A stretch of 64,000 bases of DNA from Jiangella gansuensis DSM 44835. Lineage in GTDB: Bacteria; Actinomycetota; Actinomycetes; Jiangellales; Jiangellaceae. The stretch spans positions 2,664,606 through 2,728,605 of the forward strand of contig NZ_KI911782.1 in assembly GCF_000515395.1 (NCBI RefSeq). Direction: 5' to 3'. The translations under genes and the position numbers were made by a program. The first letter of the stretch is position 1. Every line of letters starts with the position of its first letter. Shown one piece after another: positions 32,944 through 41,918 of the stretch. The notes beneath the pieces are model-generated. The model had not been told where the DNA came from and made no database searches. It was given only the letters and a program-made list of their open reading frames with translations.

Positions 32944-33762
32944 ATGATGGAGATGTCTCGTGCCGAGTTGGTTCGGCTCACGTCGGCATGGACGGGGGAC
33001 CGGTTCGAGGACGGCCGGCCGCGGGTTCCCGAGGACACCTTGGGACGGCTCGCGGCACTCACGGCCGAGCACGCGTGGCACGTGCTCGACGAGAACGGAT
33101 ACCCGTATCAGTACGTCGGCGGCTGGCGCTCGACCCAGGATCGCCCGCTCGTGGGCCGGGCCGTGACCTCGCAGTACCTACCGATCCGCCCCGACCTCAA
33201 CGACGCCGTCGACGCCGCCGGCCGGGATCGGGGTTTTGCGGCGGGCTCGCAGCAGAACACGTGGGTCGTCGACTCCCTCGTGGCCGGTGACGTCATGGTC
33301 GCGGACATCTTCGGCAAGGTCTCGGAAGGCACGGTGATCGGCGACAACCTGGGATCCGCGGTGGCCGTGCGCACCCAGGCGGGCGCCGTGATCGATGGCG
33401 GCGTGCGCGATCTCACCGGGCTCAGCAGTCTGACGAACGCGAACTTCTACTATCGCGACACCGACCCCACGCCCATCCGCAACGTCACCCTGGCCGGTGT
33501 GAACATCCCCGTCCGAATCGGCCTGACGACCGTCCTGCCAGGTGACGTCGTCTTCGGGACCAGGGGCGGCGTCACGTTCATCCCGCCGCACCTGGCCGAA
33601 GAGATCGTCCGGCAAGGCGAACTCATCCGCGACCGCGACCACTTCGCCAAGCAGCGCATCGCCGAGGGGCGCTATTCGAGCGGAGAGATCGACGTCCCGG
33701 CGTGGCCCGAGCCCATCGAGGAGGATTTCCGCGCCTGGTCGCTAGCCCGGTCCACGCAGTGA
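32944..33762 (+). CDS. RraA-like / HMG-aldolase superfamily protein
   Basis: The 272-residue protein shows the RraA-fold core GDNLGSAVAVRTQAGAVIDG and GVRDLTGL, where the arginine-aspartate pair binds metal and substrate in 4-hydroxy-4-methyl-2-oxoglutarate aldolases. Members were long called dimethylmenaquinone methyltransferase, which is wrong. A catabolic aldolase or decarboxylase acting on a keto-acid product of the island is the most plausible role. It has an extra N-terminal segment of about 90 residues compared with RraA. AAGGAG precedes the ATG; a second ATG follows one codon later. Confidence 0.8.
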   Translation: MMEMSRAELVRLTSAWTGDRFEDGRPRVPEDTLGRLAALTAEHAWHVLDENGYPYQYVGGWRSTQDRPLVGRAVTSQYLPIRPDLNDAVDAAGRDRGFAAGSQQNTWVVDSLVAGDVMVADIFGKVSEGTVIGDNLGSAVAVRTQAGAVIDGGVRDLTGLSSLTNANFYYRDTDPTPIRNVTLAGVNIPVRIGLTTVLPGDVVFGTRGGVTFIPPHLAEEIVRQGELIRDRDHFAKQRIAEGRYSSGEIDVPAWPEPIEEDFRAWSLARSTQ

Positions 33763-33841
33763 CCGGCGGGGACAATTGCGGCAATCGCATCACGGCTTGT
33801 TCACGGTATGCACAGCTTGATCCGATCATTCGAGATCACTA

Positions 33842-33856
33842 TTGCACATAGCGCAA
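33842..33856. promoter_or_regulatory. IclR-type operator, upstream site
   Basis: TTGCACATAGCGCAA is a 15-bp near-perfect palindrome of the TTGC-N7-GCAA type found also at 32837 and 33936. It lies 27 bp before a TTGACA -35-like box at 33884-33889 that serves the ABC transporter operon. Confidence 0.6.
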
Positions 33857-33935
33857 TATTTCGGCGAAGTGAGCACGAAACCGTTGACAGCCCGAGATTG
33901 CCGTTGCCATCATGGCGGCCAGATTTCCAATCACG

Positions 33936-33950
33936 TTGCATAATATGCAA
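33936..33950. promoter_or_regulatory. IclR-type operator, downstream site
   Basis: TTGCATAATATGCAA is a perfect 15-bp palindrome, extended to CGTTGCATAATATGCAACG. It lies about 50 bp after the TTGACA box and 64 bp before the binding-protein start. Together with the upstream site it could clamp the promoter. Confidence 0.65.
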
Positions 33951-34014
33951 CGCCAAATCCGGTGGGTGCTGGGACGAGTGTCAGCGAACCGCCTGCGGCG
34001 ATGATGGAGGACGG

Positions 34015-35253
34015 ATGCACGTGCGAGTTCGGAGGTTGACGGCGATGGCCGCCGTCCTGTGCGTGGCCGCATCGGTGGCCGCGTGTGGCGACGACGAGAG
34101 CGCCGACGGGTCGGTGACCATCGAGTGGTGGGTCCCGGACTGGGATGAGGACGCGGCGGCACAACTGCTCGACGAGTTCGCCGAGACCCACCCCGACATC
34201 GAGGTCAAGACGGTGCGCACCACATGGGATTCCATGGCGAACCAGATCCGGGTGGCGCTAGATTCCGGTGACACTCCGGATCTGATCACCGAGCTGACCT
34301 CGCGCATTCCCGTGTACGCCGCGGAAGGGCAGCTGCTGGACCTGACGGACTGGTACGACGACGAGATGCCGTTGGACGACTTCTACGAGGCGGCCATCTC
34401 GACGGCGAGCCACGACGACAGCATCTACGGCGTCCCGTTCCGCTGGGACGCCGGATCGATGGTGTACAACGCCGATCTGTTCGCCGAGGCCGGCATCGAC
34501 ACACCGCCGACGACGTGGGCCGAGCTGCAGGACGCGGCCGAGAAGATCCAGGATCTCGGCACGTACGCCTACGGCTGGCCCTTCGGCGACGCGAACAACG
34601 CCCGAGTCCGCTGGCTGAACGAGTACTACAGCCAGGGCGGCGACTTCACCGAGTCGGACGACGGTTCGGTGTCGATCGACGAGGACGCTTCGCAGGCCGC
34701 ACTCGAGGTCCTTTCCGAGGGCTTCGAGGAGGGCTACGTCACGCCGTCGTCTCTGGAAGCCACCAACACCGACCTGCAGAACCTGTTGATCAACGGACAG
34801 CTCGCGTTCTATTTCGAAGGTGCGTACGCGGTCAAGCCGATCGAAGAGGCGGGCATCAACGTCGGGACGGCGATGTGGCCGGGGCCGGACGGCCCGGGCA
34901 CCGTCAGCGCCGACGGGTTCTCGCTCATCGTTCCCGAGGGGACGGAGCACCCGGATGAGGTCAAGGCGCTGGCGCAGTTCCTGGCTCAGCCCGAGAGCCA
35001 GGCGCTGATGACCGAGACCTTCCCGGCCCGCGAGAGCGCCGCCGACGCGGAGCGGTTCCAGGACCCTCTCTTCGCGCCGTTCCTGGAGCAGCACGGCCAG
35101 TACGCCAAGAGCCGCCCGGCCTACGCCGGCTGGGAGGACCTCGTCCCGACCATCCACGCCGCCCTGCAGAACCTCGCGCTGGGCAACCAGTCGCCGGCGG
35201 AGGCGAACGAGTCGATCATCCAGCACGCCGAGCAGGTGCTGCGGGTTCGATGA
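34015..35253 (+). CDS. ABC sugar transporter substrate-binding lipoprotein
   Basis: The 412-residue protein has a lipoprotein signal with C24 in VAAC and the MalE-like two-lobe fold: VTIEWWVPDWDEDAAAQLLD, TPDLITELTSRIPVYAAEGQ, YGVPFRWDAGSMVYNADLF and GQLAFYFEGAYAVKP. It belongs to the CUT1-type carbohydrate importers. The ATG at 34015 has GGAGG 5 bp upstream; longer readings would start in the operator region. It feeds the two permeases that follow. A stem-loop separates it from the first permease gene, probably raising its expression over theirs. Confidence 0.92.
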   Translation: MHVRVRRLTAMAAVLCVAASVAACGDDESADGSVTIEWWVPDWDEDAAAQLLDEFAETHPDIEVKTVRTTWDSMANQIRVALDSGDTPDLITELTSRIPVYAAEGQLLDLTDWYDDEMPLDDFYEAAISTASHDDSIYGVPFRWDAGSMVYNADLFAEAGIDTPPTTWAELQDAAEKIQDLGTYAYGWPFGDANNARVRWLNEYYSQGGDFTESDDGSVSIDEDASQAALEVLSEGFEEGYVTPSSLEATNTDLQNLLINGQLAFYFEGAYAVKPIEEAGINVGTAMWPGPDGPGTVSADGFSLIVPEGTEHPDEVKALAQFLAQPESQALMTETFPARESAADAERFQDPLFAPFLEQHGQYAKSRPAYAGWEDLVPTIHAALQNLALGNQSPAEANESIIQHAEQVLRVR

Positions 35254-35264
35254 CGTCGTGTGAA

Positions 35265-35293
35265 CGGGAGGGCGCGCGCCGCGTGCCCTCCCG
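35265..35293 (+). terminator. Intercistronic stem-loop after the binding-protein gene
   Basis: CGGGAGGGC and GCCCTCCCG form a 9-bp perfect stem 12 bp after the stop. With no T-run and the permease start 22 bp later, it probably acts as a partial terminator or 3'-end stabiliser, as known for malE-malF type junctions. Confidence 0.65.
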
Positions 35294-35314
35294 GCGCACG
35301 AGAAGGGCGAAACC

Positions 35315-36190
35315 ATGACAGCACGAGCGCTGCGGACGAACCCGGCTGCGCGCCGTCGCAACCTGGTCGGATGGTCGCTGACGCTGCCCAGCATCGTCGT
35401 GATGGCCGTCCTGACCGTGTTGCCGCTGGCCACGATCCTGATCGGCGCGATCTCGGCGCAGGGCTGGGACCGGCTCCAGCGGATCGCGGCGAATCCGGCC
35501 TTCGGCCAGCTGCTCACGAACACCGCCATCTGGGTCGTTGCCGGCACGCTCGGTTCCTTGGCGTTCGGCATCGCCGGTGCGCTCGCTCTTCAGCACCGGC
35601 TGGTGAAGCTGAAGGGTGTATGGCGGGCGATCCTGCTGATCCCGTGGATCACGCCCACGGTTGTCGCTGCGACGGCCTGGAAGTGGTTCTACAGCCGCGA
35701 CTACGGTGTGCTGAACTCCCTGCTGATGTCGGCGGGGATCCTCGACGAACCGGTCGGATGGCTGACCGACACGCGGGTCGCCCTGCTGGCCGTGGTGCTG
35801 GTGCACGTGTGGGCGACGTTCTCGTTCGTGATGCTGATGATCTCGGCCGGGTTGCAGACCATCCCGCAGGAGCTCTACGAGGCGGCCCGGATGGACGGCG
35901 CCGGACCCGTACGCACGTTCCGGAGCATCGTGCTGCCGAGCATCGCGGACATCGCCTTCATCGTGACGCTGATCGTGACGGTCTGGACGCTGAACTCGTT
36001 CCTGCCGGTGTGGGTCATGACCGGCGGCGGGCCGGCGGGGGCGACGAACATCCTCCCGGTGCAGCTGTACCAGTACTTCCTCCAGGGCGACGAAGGAGCG
36101 ATCCACGTCCTCGCGACGATCCAGCTGCTCATCACCATGACCATCGCCGCGCTCTATGTGCGACGCACCCGGAAGGACCCGCAGCGATGA
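35315..36190 (+). CDS. ABC sugar transporter permease (MalF-like)
   Basis: The 291-residue protein has six membrane segments and the ATPase-contact EAA loop (ELYEAARMDGAGPVRTFRSI, then VLPSI near residue 210). It pairs with the following permease, whose ATG overlaps the stop. The operon has no ATP-binding subunit; in actinomycetes the shared MsiK-type ATPase usually serves such systems. Confidence 0.92.
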   Translation: MTARALRTNPAARRRNLVGWSLTLPSIVVMAVLTVLPLATILIGAISAQGWDRLQRIAANPAFGQLLTNTAIWVVAGTLGSLAFGIAGALALQHRLVKLKGVWRAILLIPWITPTVVAATAWKWFYSRDYGVLNSLLMSAGILDEPVGWLTDTRVALLAVVLVHVWATFSFVMLMISAGLQTIPQELYEAARMDGAGPVRTFRSIVLPSIADIAFIVTLIVTVWTLNSFLPVWVMTGGGPAGATNILPVQLYQYFLQGDEGAIHVLATIQLLITMTIAALYVRRTRKDPQR

Positions 36191-37074
36191 CGGCCTTGGA
36201 CACCGCACCGCGCCGCCGGATTCGGGGGCGCCGTCTCGGGACGCCGATGCTGGCTCGGCTGGGAGCCGGCGTCTCGTACCTCGTGCTCGGGTCCCTCGCG
36301 GTCTTCGGTCTGCTGCCCGTGGTGGTGATGCTCGCCACGTCACTCAAACCGAGCGACCAGATCTTCCGCATCCCAGCCGAGCTGTTCCCGTCGTCGCCGA
36401 CCTTCGACCACTACGTGAACGTTTTCACGTCGTCGGACATGCCGCGGGCCATCGGCAACAGCGTGCTGGCCGCGGCTCTGACGGCGGCGATCACCCTGGT
36501 GGTCGGTGGGACCGCTGGCTATGCGATCGCCCGGATCCGGTTTCGCGGCACTGGGCCGGTCTCGATCGCCCTCCTGCTCGGTCAGTTGCTACCGGTGACC
36601 GTCCTGTTGCTGCCGTTGTTCCAGATCGTGTCCTCGATGGACCTGGTCGACACGATCCCGGGTGTGGTCGTCACCCATCTGACGATCGTCCTGCCGCTGG
36701 TCACCTGGATGGCCACGTCCACGGTACGCAGCGTGCCGGTCGAGCTGGAAGAGGCTGCCATGATCGACGGATGCACGCGGCTGCGAGCGGTGCGCTCCGT
36801 GGTCCTGCCGGTGGCCGGGCCGGGCATCATCGCGCTGGGCCTGTTCTCCTTCTTGCAGTCGTGGAACGAGTTCGTCTTCGCCTCGGTGGTGTCGAGGTCG
36901 ACGAGCTCACGGACCGCGCCGGTCGCGTTGACCGACTTCGCCGGTCAGTTCCAGGTCGATTGGGGCGCCACGATGGCGGCCGCGACGGTCATCTCACTGC
37001 CGATCACCATCGCGTTCCTCTTCGTCCAGCGCTACTTCATCCAGGGCATGTCGGCCGGGGCGGTGAAGGGATGA
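36187..37074 (+). CDS. ABC sugar transporter permease (MalG-like)
   Basis: The 295-residue protein has a basic N-terminus, six membrane helices and the EAA loop (ELEEAAMIDGCTRLRAVRSV). The short C-terminal RYFIQGMSAGAVKG is the usual MalG-type tail that reaches the ATPase. It overlaps the upstream permease and the downstream SDR gene by 4 bp on either side, so import and catabolism are translated as one chain. Confidence 0.92.
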   Translation: MTALDTAPRRRIRGRRLGTPMLARLGAGVSYLVLGSLAVFGLLPVVVMLATSLKPSDQIFRIPAELFPSSPTFDHYVNVFTSSDMPRAIGNSVLAAALTAAITLVVGGTAGYAIARIRFRGTGPVSIALLLGQLLPVTVLLLPLFQIVSSMDLVDTIPGVVVTHLTIVLPLVTWMATSTVRSVPVELEEAAMIDGCTRLRAVRSVVLPVAGPGIIALGLFSFLQSWNEFVFASVVSRSTSSRTAPVALTDFAGQFQVDWGATMAAATVISLPITIAFLFVQRYFIQGMSAGAVKG

Positions 37075-37865
37075 GCCGTGCGGTGGTGACGGGGGCGGCC
37101 CACGGCATCGGAGCGGCGACAGTCCGCGCCCTCACGCGCCGCGGCTTCGAGGTCCTGGCGTGCGACGTGGAGCCGGTCCCTGCGGCCCACTCGGGCGAAG
37201 GCGCCGTATCGAGGCTCACCGTGGACGTGGCGGCCGAGGACGCGGCAGGCGTGATCGCACAGCGGGTCGCCAGCCGGTTCGGACAGCTCGACCTGCTCGT
37301 CAACAACGCCGGCATCGGTGCGGAGGCGCATTTCGGTGACCTGTCACGCGCCGACTGGCAGCGCGTCATGGACGTCAGCCTCACCGCACCGTTCCTGCTC
37401 ACCCAGGCGTTGTGGCCGTACCTGCGCAAGCCCGGCGGCTCGGTGGTCAACGTCAGCTCCGTCCACGGGCAGCGCCCGTTGCCGGGACAGGTGGCCTACG
37501 CCGCCGCGAAGGGCGGCCTGGAGAACCTCACCCGGGCGATGGCGCTCGACGCGGCACCGGACGGCGTGAGGGTCAACGCCGTCGCGCCCGGTTTCACCCG
37601 GACCCAGCGATGGGACGACTGGCTGTCCCGGGAGGGCGAGCGAGCCGACTGGCACCGGGACGAGGTCGCGCGGCTGATCCCGTGGGGAGCGCCGGCCGAG
37701 CCCGACGACGTCGCCACGGTCATCGCCTGGCTCGGCACGCCCGGTGGCCCGCCGCTGACCGGAGCGGTCGTCCCCGTCGACGGCGGACTCGGCGTGCAGG
37801 CATTCGCTCGCCTAGAACCGGAGGACGTCGAGCGCATCACACGAAGAGAGGCACCAGGAGTATGA
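37071..37865 (+). CDS. SDR-family dehydrogenase, sugar or sugar-acid type
   Basis: The 264-residue classical SDR has TGAAHGIGAATVRAL at residues 7-21, NNAGIG near 82, the catalytic serine in VSSVHGQ and YAAAK near 144, and the closing VDGGLGVQ. The acidic residue after the second strand (ACDVEPV) suggests NAD preference. Relatives oxidise sugars to lactones or keto-sugars. Given its place between the importer and a sugar-acid dehydratase, it probably carries out the first oxidation of the imported sugar; the substrate is not known. Confidence 0.88.
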   Translation: MSRAVVTGAAHGIGAATVRALTRRGFEVLACDVEPVPAAHSGEGAVSRLTVDVAAEDAAGVIAQRVASRFGQLDLLVNNAGIGAEAHFGDLSRADWQRVMDVSLTAPFLLTQALWPYLRKPGGSVVNVSSVHGQRPLPGQVAYAAAKGGLENLTRAMALDAAPDGVRVNAVAPGFTRTQRWDDWLSREGERADWHRDEVARLIPWGAPAEPDDVATVIAWLGTPGGPPLTGAVVPVDGGLGVQAFARLEPEDVERITRREAPGV

Positions 37866-38986
37866 GTTCGACGATCATCGGCGTCGACGCCTTCCACGTC
37901 CAGGTCCCCGTTCGGCTCATCGCCGACGGCGGTATCGCCCCGTACGCGGGCAGCCAGGACGCGCACGGTGTCACGACGGCGCAGAGCCTGCTGGTGCGGG
38001 TCCGCACCGACGACGGCATCAGCGGGTGGGGCGAGATGAACACCGGCTTCGACCGAGCGGTGGACGTCGCGCTGGTGAAGCACTGGATCGAGCCCGCCCT
38101 CGTCGGCCAGGACGCGACGCGCATCCGCGCCACCATGGACCGGGTGGACGCGCCGTACTGGCCGCAGTTCGGCCGACGGGCCCTGGCGTGTGCCGCGGAG
38201 ATGGCACTGTGGGACGTCACCGCCCGGAGCATGGGCCGCCGCGTAGCCGACCTGCTCGGCGGTCCGGTTCGCGACCGCGTCGACGTCGCGTTCTGCTTGG
38301 GCATCACCGACGCCGCCACCAGTGCCGACGTCGCTCGGCGCGCGCTGGACGGCGGTTGGCGGGCGTTCAAGACGAAGGTCGGTACCGATCTCGACGCCGA
38401 CCTGGAACGGATCCAGGCCATCGTCGACGCGACCGGCCGTCGGTTGCGACTGCGGCTCGACGCCAACCAGGCCTATGACCGGATCACCGCCCTGACGTTC
38501 CTGCGGGAGGCGGCCGCCTTCCCCATCGAGTACATCGAGCAGCCGCTGCCGGTCGGGGACTACGCCGGGCACCGTGCTCTCGTGGAGCGCGGCCTCGTGC
38601 CCATCGCCATCAACGAGGACGCCTACACGGCCGGCGGGGTGGCCCGGGCGGCATCGGAGCGCAGCATCGACGCTGCGGTGGTCGACATCGAGGCCGCGGG
38701 TGGCGTCGGCGGGCTGCTGGAACTGGCCGCGGTCGGTGCTGCGTTCCACATCCCGCTGGCGCATCACTGTGGCTGGGACCTGGGTGTGAAGACCGCCATG
38801 ATGCTGCAGGTCGTCGCGGCGACGCCGGCCATCGGCCTGGCGTCGGACTCGACGTACGCAATGCACTTGGACGACATTCTGGCCGCGCGGCTCGAGACCA
38901 AGGACGGCTCGATGCCGTTGCCGGACGGTCCGGGCATCGGCGTGGACATCGACGACGACGCCGTGGAGAGGTTGACGTGGCGATGA
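37862..38986 (+). CDS. Mandelate racemase/muconate lactonising (enolase superfamily) enzyme, likely sugar-acid dehydratase
   Basis: The 374-residue protein has the enolase-superfamily arrangement: base lysines K170 and K172 in FKTKVG, metal ligands in RLDANQAYD, IEQPLP and INEDAYT, and a histidine acid/base in AHHCGWDLG. These enzymes remove the proton next to a carboxylate; many catabolic members dehydrate aldonic or uronic acids to 2-keto-3-deoxy acids. That activity would follow oxidation by the SDR enzyme. The ATG overlaps the SDR stop and has AGGAG upstream. Confidence 0.88.
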   Translation: MSSTIIGVDAFHVQVPVRLIADGGIAPYAGSQDAHGVTTAQSLLVRVRTDDGISGWGEMNTGFDRAVDVALVKHWIEPALVGQDATRIRATMDRVDAPYWPQFGRRALACAAEMALWDVTARSMGRRVADLLGGPVRDRVDVAFCLGITDAATSADVARRALDGGWRAFKTKVGTDLDADLERIQAIVDATGRRLRLRLDANQAYDRITALTFLREAAAFPIEYIEQPLPVGDYAGHRALVERGLVPIAINEDAYTAGGVARAASERSIDAAVVDIEAAGGVGGLLELAAVGAAFHIPLAHHCGWDLGVKTAMMLQVVAATPAIGLASDSTYAMHLDDILAARLETKDGSMPLPDGPGIGVDIDDDAVERLTWR

Positions 38987-40140
38987 CCGGACCGGCACCA
39001 CAGACGGCGCGGATCTACGACGACCTCGGGATCCGGCGTGTCATCAACGCGGCCGACACCTACACCGCCTGGGGCGGTGGACGGTTGCCCGACGAGGTGG
39101 TCGCCGCGATGTCGGCGGCAGCGGCGCATCACGTCGACATCGGTGCCTTGCTCGGCGCGGTGGACCGCCGGATCGCCCTGTTGACCGGGGCGCCCGCCGC
39201 GCACGTCGTGAACGGCGCCGCGGCGGGCCTCGCGGTGTCGGTGGCCGCATGCATCACGGGCACCGACCCGGCCGCCGTCGGCCTGCTCCCGGACACCCGC
39301 GGCCGGCCCTCCGAAGTGGTCATCCTCGCGGCACAGCGCAACAGCTACGACCGCGCCGTCCTCGCCGCCGGCGCCACGCTCGTCCAGGTGGGCCATGCCG
39401 ACTCGACCCCGCCGTGGGCGGTCGCGGCCGGAATCGGGCCGTGGACGGCGGCGGCGCTCTACTTCGCCGGAACCGAGTTCGAACGGTGTGCCCCGCCGCT
39501 GGAGGACGTCGCCGCGGCCGCCCACGCACACGACGTGCCGGTGATCGTCGACGCCGCCGCGCAATTCCCACCGGCCGGCAATCTCACCCACTATCTCGAC
39601 CGCGGCGCGGACCTCGTGATCTTCAGCGGAGGGAAGGGACTGCGCGGCCCGCAGTCCACCGGGCTCATCCTCGGCCGCGAGGATCTCGTCGCCGCCTGCG
39701 CCGCGAACTCCTATCCGCACCACTCCGTCGGCCGGTCGATGAAGAGCAGCAAGGAGAACGTGCTGGGTCTGCTCGCCGCAGTCGAGCGGGCGGTGAAGCT
39801 GGACTGGGACGGGGAGTACCAGCGTTGGGTGGATCTGCTCGCCGGGTACCAGGCCCGGCTGGCCGCCATCCCCGGCCTACGGACGTGGATCGTTCCGACG
39901 GGCCGGCTCGGCCAGACCTGCCCGCGGCTGTTCCTCGAATGGCCCGCGGAGGCCGGCACCACGGCGGCGGACCTGGAACGCCGGCTGGCCGCCGGCGATC
40001 CCGCCGTCGCGATCGGCGTGGACGACCCGCGCTCGCACCGGGCCTTCGTCAATCCGTACTCCGTCCTGCCCGACGAGGAGGAACACCTGATCGCCGTCGT
40101 CGTAGAGGCCCTGCGTGCGCTGATCGAGGGGGAGAAGTGA
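38983..40140 (+). CDS. SelA-like PLP-dependent enzyme (amino-sugar-acid ammonia-lyase type)
   Basis: The 385-residue fold-type I PLP enzyme belongs to the SelA/DgaE-like group. The Schiff-base lysine is K218 in FSGGKGLRGPQSTG; VIVDAAAQFPP supplies the cofactor aspartate. True SelA is excluded by size and by the lack of selenoprotein genes. Related DgaE enzymes remove ammonia from 2-amino-2-deoxygluconate 6-phosphate, and such genes often sit beside an EF_0837-type amidohydrolase, as here. An amino-sugar acid is thus the likely substrate. ATG 38983 overlaps the previous stop; a GTG at 38977 is also possible. Confidence 0.82.
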   Translation: MTGPAPQTARIYDDLGIRRVINAADTYTAWGGGRLPDEVVAAMSAAAAHHVDIGALLGAVDRRIALLTGAPAAHVVNGAAAGLAVSVAACITGTDPAAVGLLPDTRGRPSEVVILAAQRNSYDRAVLAAGATLVQVGHADSTPPWAVAAGIGPWTAAALYFAGTEFERCAPPLEDVAAAAHAHDVPVIVDAAAQFPPAGNLTHYLDRGADLVIFSGGKGLRGPQSTGLILGREDLVAACAANSYPHHSVGRSMKSSKENVLGLLAAVERAVKLDWDGEYQRWVDLLAGYQARLAAIPGLRTWIVPTGRLGQTCPRLFLEWPAEAGTTAADLERRLAAGDPAVAIGVDDPRSHRAFVNPYSVLPDEEEHLIAVVVEALRALIEGEK

Positions 40141-41366
40141 ACGGACACCCGACCCCTGACGTGGACCTGGCGATCGTCAACGGTCGTGTCTACACACCGG
40201 AGGGCTTCGCCGACGCGTCCGTCGGGATCCGGGACGGCCGGATTGCCTATGTCGGCGATCCGGCCACCGCCCCGCCGGCGCGCGACACCGTCGACGCCGA
40301 CGGCGCGCTCGTGGTTCCCGGCCTGATCGACCTGCACACCCACGTCTACCTCGGATCGGCGAGGCTGGGCGTCAACCCGGACAAGACGGCCGCGCGCAGC
40401 GGCGTGACCACCTGGGTCGATGCCGGCACGAGCGGTGCCGGCACGTTCGAGGGCCTGTTGCTGCATGTCCGCGACCGCAGCCGGGCGCGCGTCGTGCCCT
40501 TCCTCAACATGTCCTACATCGGGCTGGCACCCGCGGGCATGCTGACCCGCGAGGTCGGCGAACTGTGGGACCCCGCCTTCGCCGATCTGCGGGCCGTGCT
40601 CCGCGCGGCCGAGGAGTTCCCGGGCGAGATCAAGGGCATCAAGGTGCGGGCCAGCTCCAATGCGCTCGGCGACAACGCCCCCGTGGTGCTGCCCCAGGCG
40701 AGGGAGGCCGCGGACGAGCTCCAGGTGCCGCTGATGATCCACATCGGCATGGCGCCGCCCACCCTGCCCGAGGTGCTGCCGTACCTGCGTGCCGGCGACC
40801 TCCTCACGCACTGTTTCCACCCGCACGCCGGCGGGCGGATCATCGGCTCGGACGGCCGCGTGCGGCCGGAGGTCCGCGACGCGGTGGCACGCGGGGTGCT
40901 GCTGGACGTCGGCCACGGGGTGGCCAGCATGTCGCACCGGGTGACCCAGCAGGCGCTGGACGAGGGTCTGCTGCCGGACTCGCTCTCGTCGGACCTGCAC
41001 GCCGAGAACGTCGGCGGACCGGTCAAGAGCATGCTCACCGTGATGGAGATGTTCCTGGCGCTCGGCATGCCCCTGGAGGAGGTGCTCGACCGGTCGACCC
41101 GGCGGCCCGCGGCGGCGATCTCACGGCCCGACCTCGGCCGGCTCGAACCGGGAGCGACGGGGGATGTCGCCGTCCTCGCGCTCGAGCCGACCGACCGCTG
41201 GAAGCAGGACTCCACCGGCGTTCGCATCCAGCTCACCCAACGCTTCGTTCACCGGCTGACGGTCGTCGGCGGCGAGATCCTCGCGCCGTTCGACGACGGC
41301 CGGAACGAGTTCCGTTCCTCGCCGTGGCTGTCGAAGTTCGGCGCCACCGAGGACGACGACCACTGA
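40137..41366 (+). CDS. EF_0837/AHA_3915-like amidohydrolase
   Basis: The 409-residue amidohydrolase-superfamily protein has the binuclear metal motif GLIDLHTHVYLGSA near residue 62, a bridging lysine in GIKGIKVRASSN, metal histidines in LMIHIGMAP and LTHCFHPHAGG, and the final aspartate in SSDLHAEN. The family is dihydroorotase-like; characterised relatives hydrolyse N-acetylated or cyclic amides. Coupling to the SelA-like gene (GTG start overlapping its stop) suggests deacylation or ring opening of an amino-sugar derivative before ammonia removal. Confidence 0.85.
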   Translation: MNGHPTPDVDLAIVNGRVYTPEGFADASVGIRDGRIAYVGDPATAPPARDTVDADGALVVPGLIDLHTHVYLGSARLGVNPDKTAARSGVTTWVDAGTSGAGTFEGLLLHVRDRSRARVVPFLNMSYIGLAPAGMLTREVGELWDPAFADLRAVLRAAEEFPGEIKGIKVRASSNALGDNAPVVLPQAREAADELQVPLMIHIGMAPPTLPEVLPYLRAGDLLTHCFHPHAGGRIIGSDGRVRPEVRDAVARGVLLDVGHGVASMSHRVTQQALDEGLLPDSLSSDLHAENVGGPVKSMLTVMEMFLALGMPLEEVLDRSTRRPAAAISRPDLGRLEPGATGDVAVLALEPTDRWKQDSTGVRIQLTQRFVHRLTVVGGEILAPFDDGRNEFRSSPWLSKFGATEDDDH

Positions 41367-41395
41367 AACCCGAACTCGGAAAGGGAGAAAGAACC

Positions 41396-41857
41396 ATGAG
41401 CTTCGAGCAACGCGTACGCGACCTCGGCGTCGACCTGCCCACCAAGGTCCCGCAGCGGGGCGGCGTGGTGCCGTGCGTCGAGGACGGCAACATTCTCTAC
41501 GTGTCCGGGCACGGTCCGGAGGACAACGACGGAACGCTGCTGTTCCGTGGCCGGGTCGGCGCCGAGGTATCCCTGGAGGACGGGTACGCGGCGGCGCGGG
41601 CGACCGGGGTCCAGCTCCTGCGTTCGGTGCGCGACCACCTGGGCAGCTTGGACCGGGTGGACCGCATCATCAAGCTCCTCGCGCTGGTGAACAGCGCCGA
41701 CGACTTCCACGACCAACCGGCGGTTGTGCACGGCTGCTCGGACCTGCTGGTGGAGGTCTTCGGCGAGCGCGGGCGCCACGCCCGGTCCGCGATGGGGACG
41801 TCGAACCTGCCACTGAACCAGCCGGTGGAGATCGAGATGATCCTTCGCTTCCGCTAG
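41396..41857 (+). CDS. RidA-family enamine/imine deaminase
   Basis: The 153-residue protein has the RidA/YjgF chorismate-mutase-like fold, with ILYVSGHGPEDNDG near the start and a C-terminal RSAMGTSNLPLNQPVEIEMI. RidA proteins hydrolyse reactive enamine and imine products of PLP-dependent lyases. Placement two genes after the SelA-like enzyme fits that job directly. It belongs to the longer RidA subgroup with an N-terminal extension; whether the key arginine is kept needs alignment. AAGGGAG lies 8 bp before the ATG. Confidence 0.88.
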   Translation: MSFEQRVRDLGVDLPTKVPQRGGVVPCVEDGNILYVSGHGPEDNDGTLLFRGRVGAEVSLEDGYAAARATGVQLLRSVRDHLGSLDRVDRIIKLLALVNSADDFHDQPAVVHGCSDLLVEVFGERGRHARSAMGTSNLPLNQPVEIEMILRFR

Positions 41858-41918
41858 GGAGCCCCGGGCTGCACGGCCGCCTGCCCGAGCGAGAACAACG
41901 AGAGGTACGAAGGCAACG

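Noticed and set aside
38983-40140. True SelA (selenocysteine synthase)
   Set aside because: The protein is shorter than bacterial SelA, sits in a sugar catabolic operon, and no selB or selenoprotein is present.
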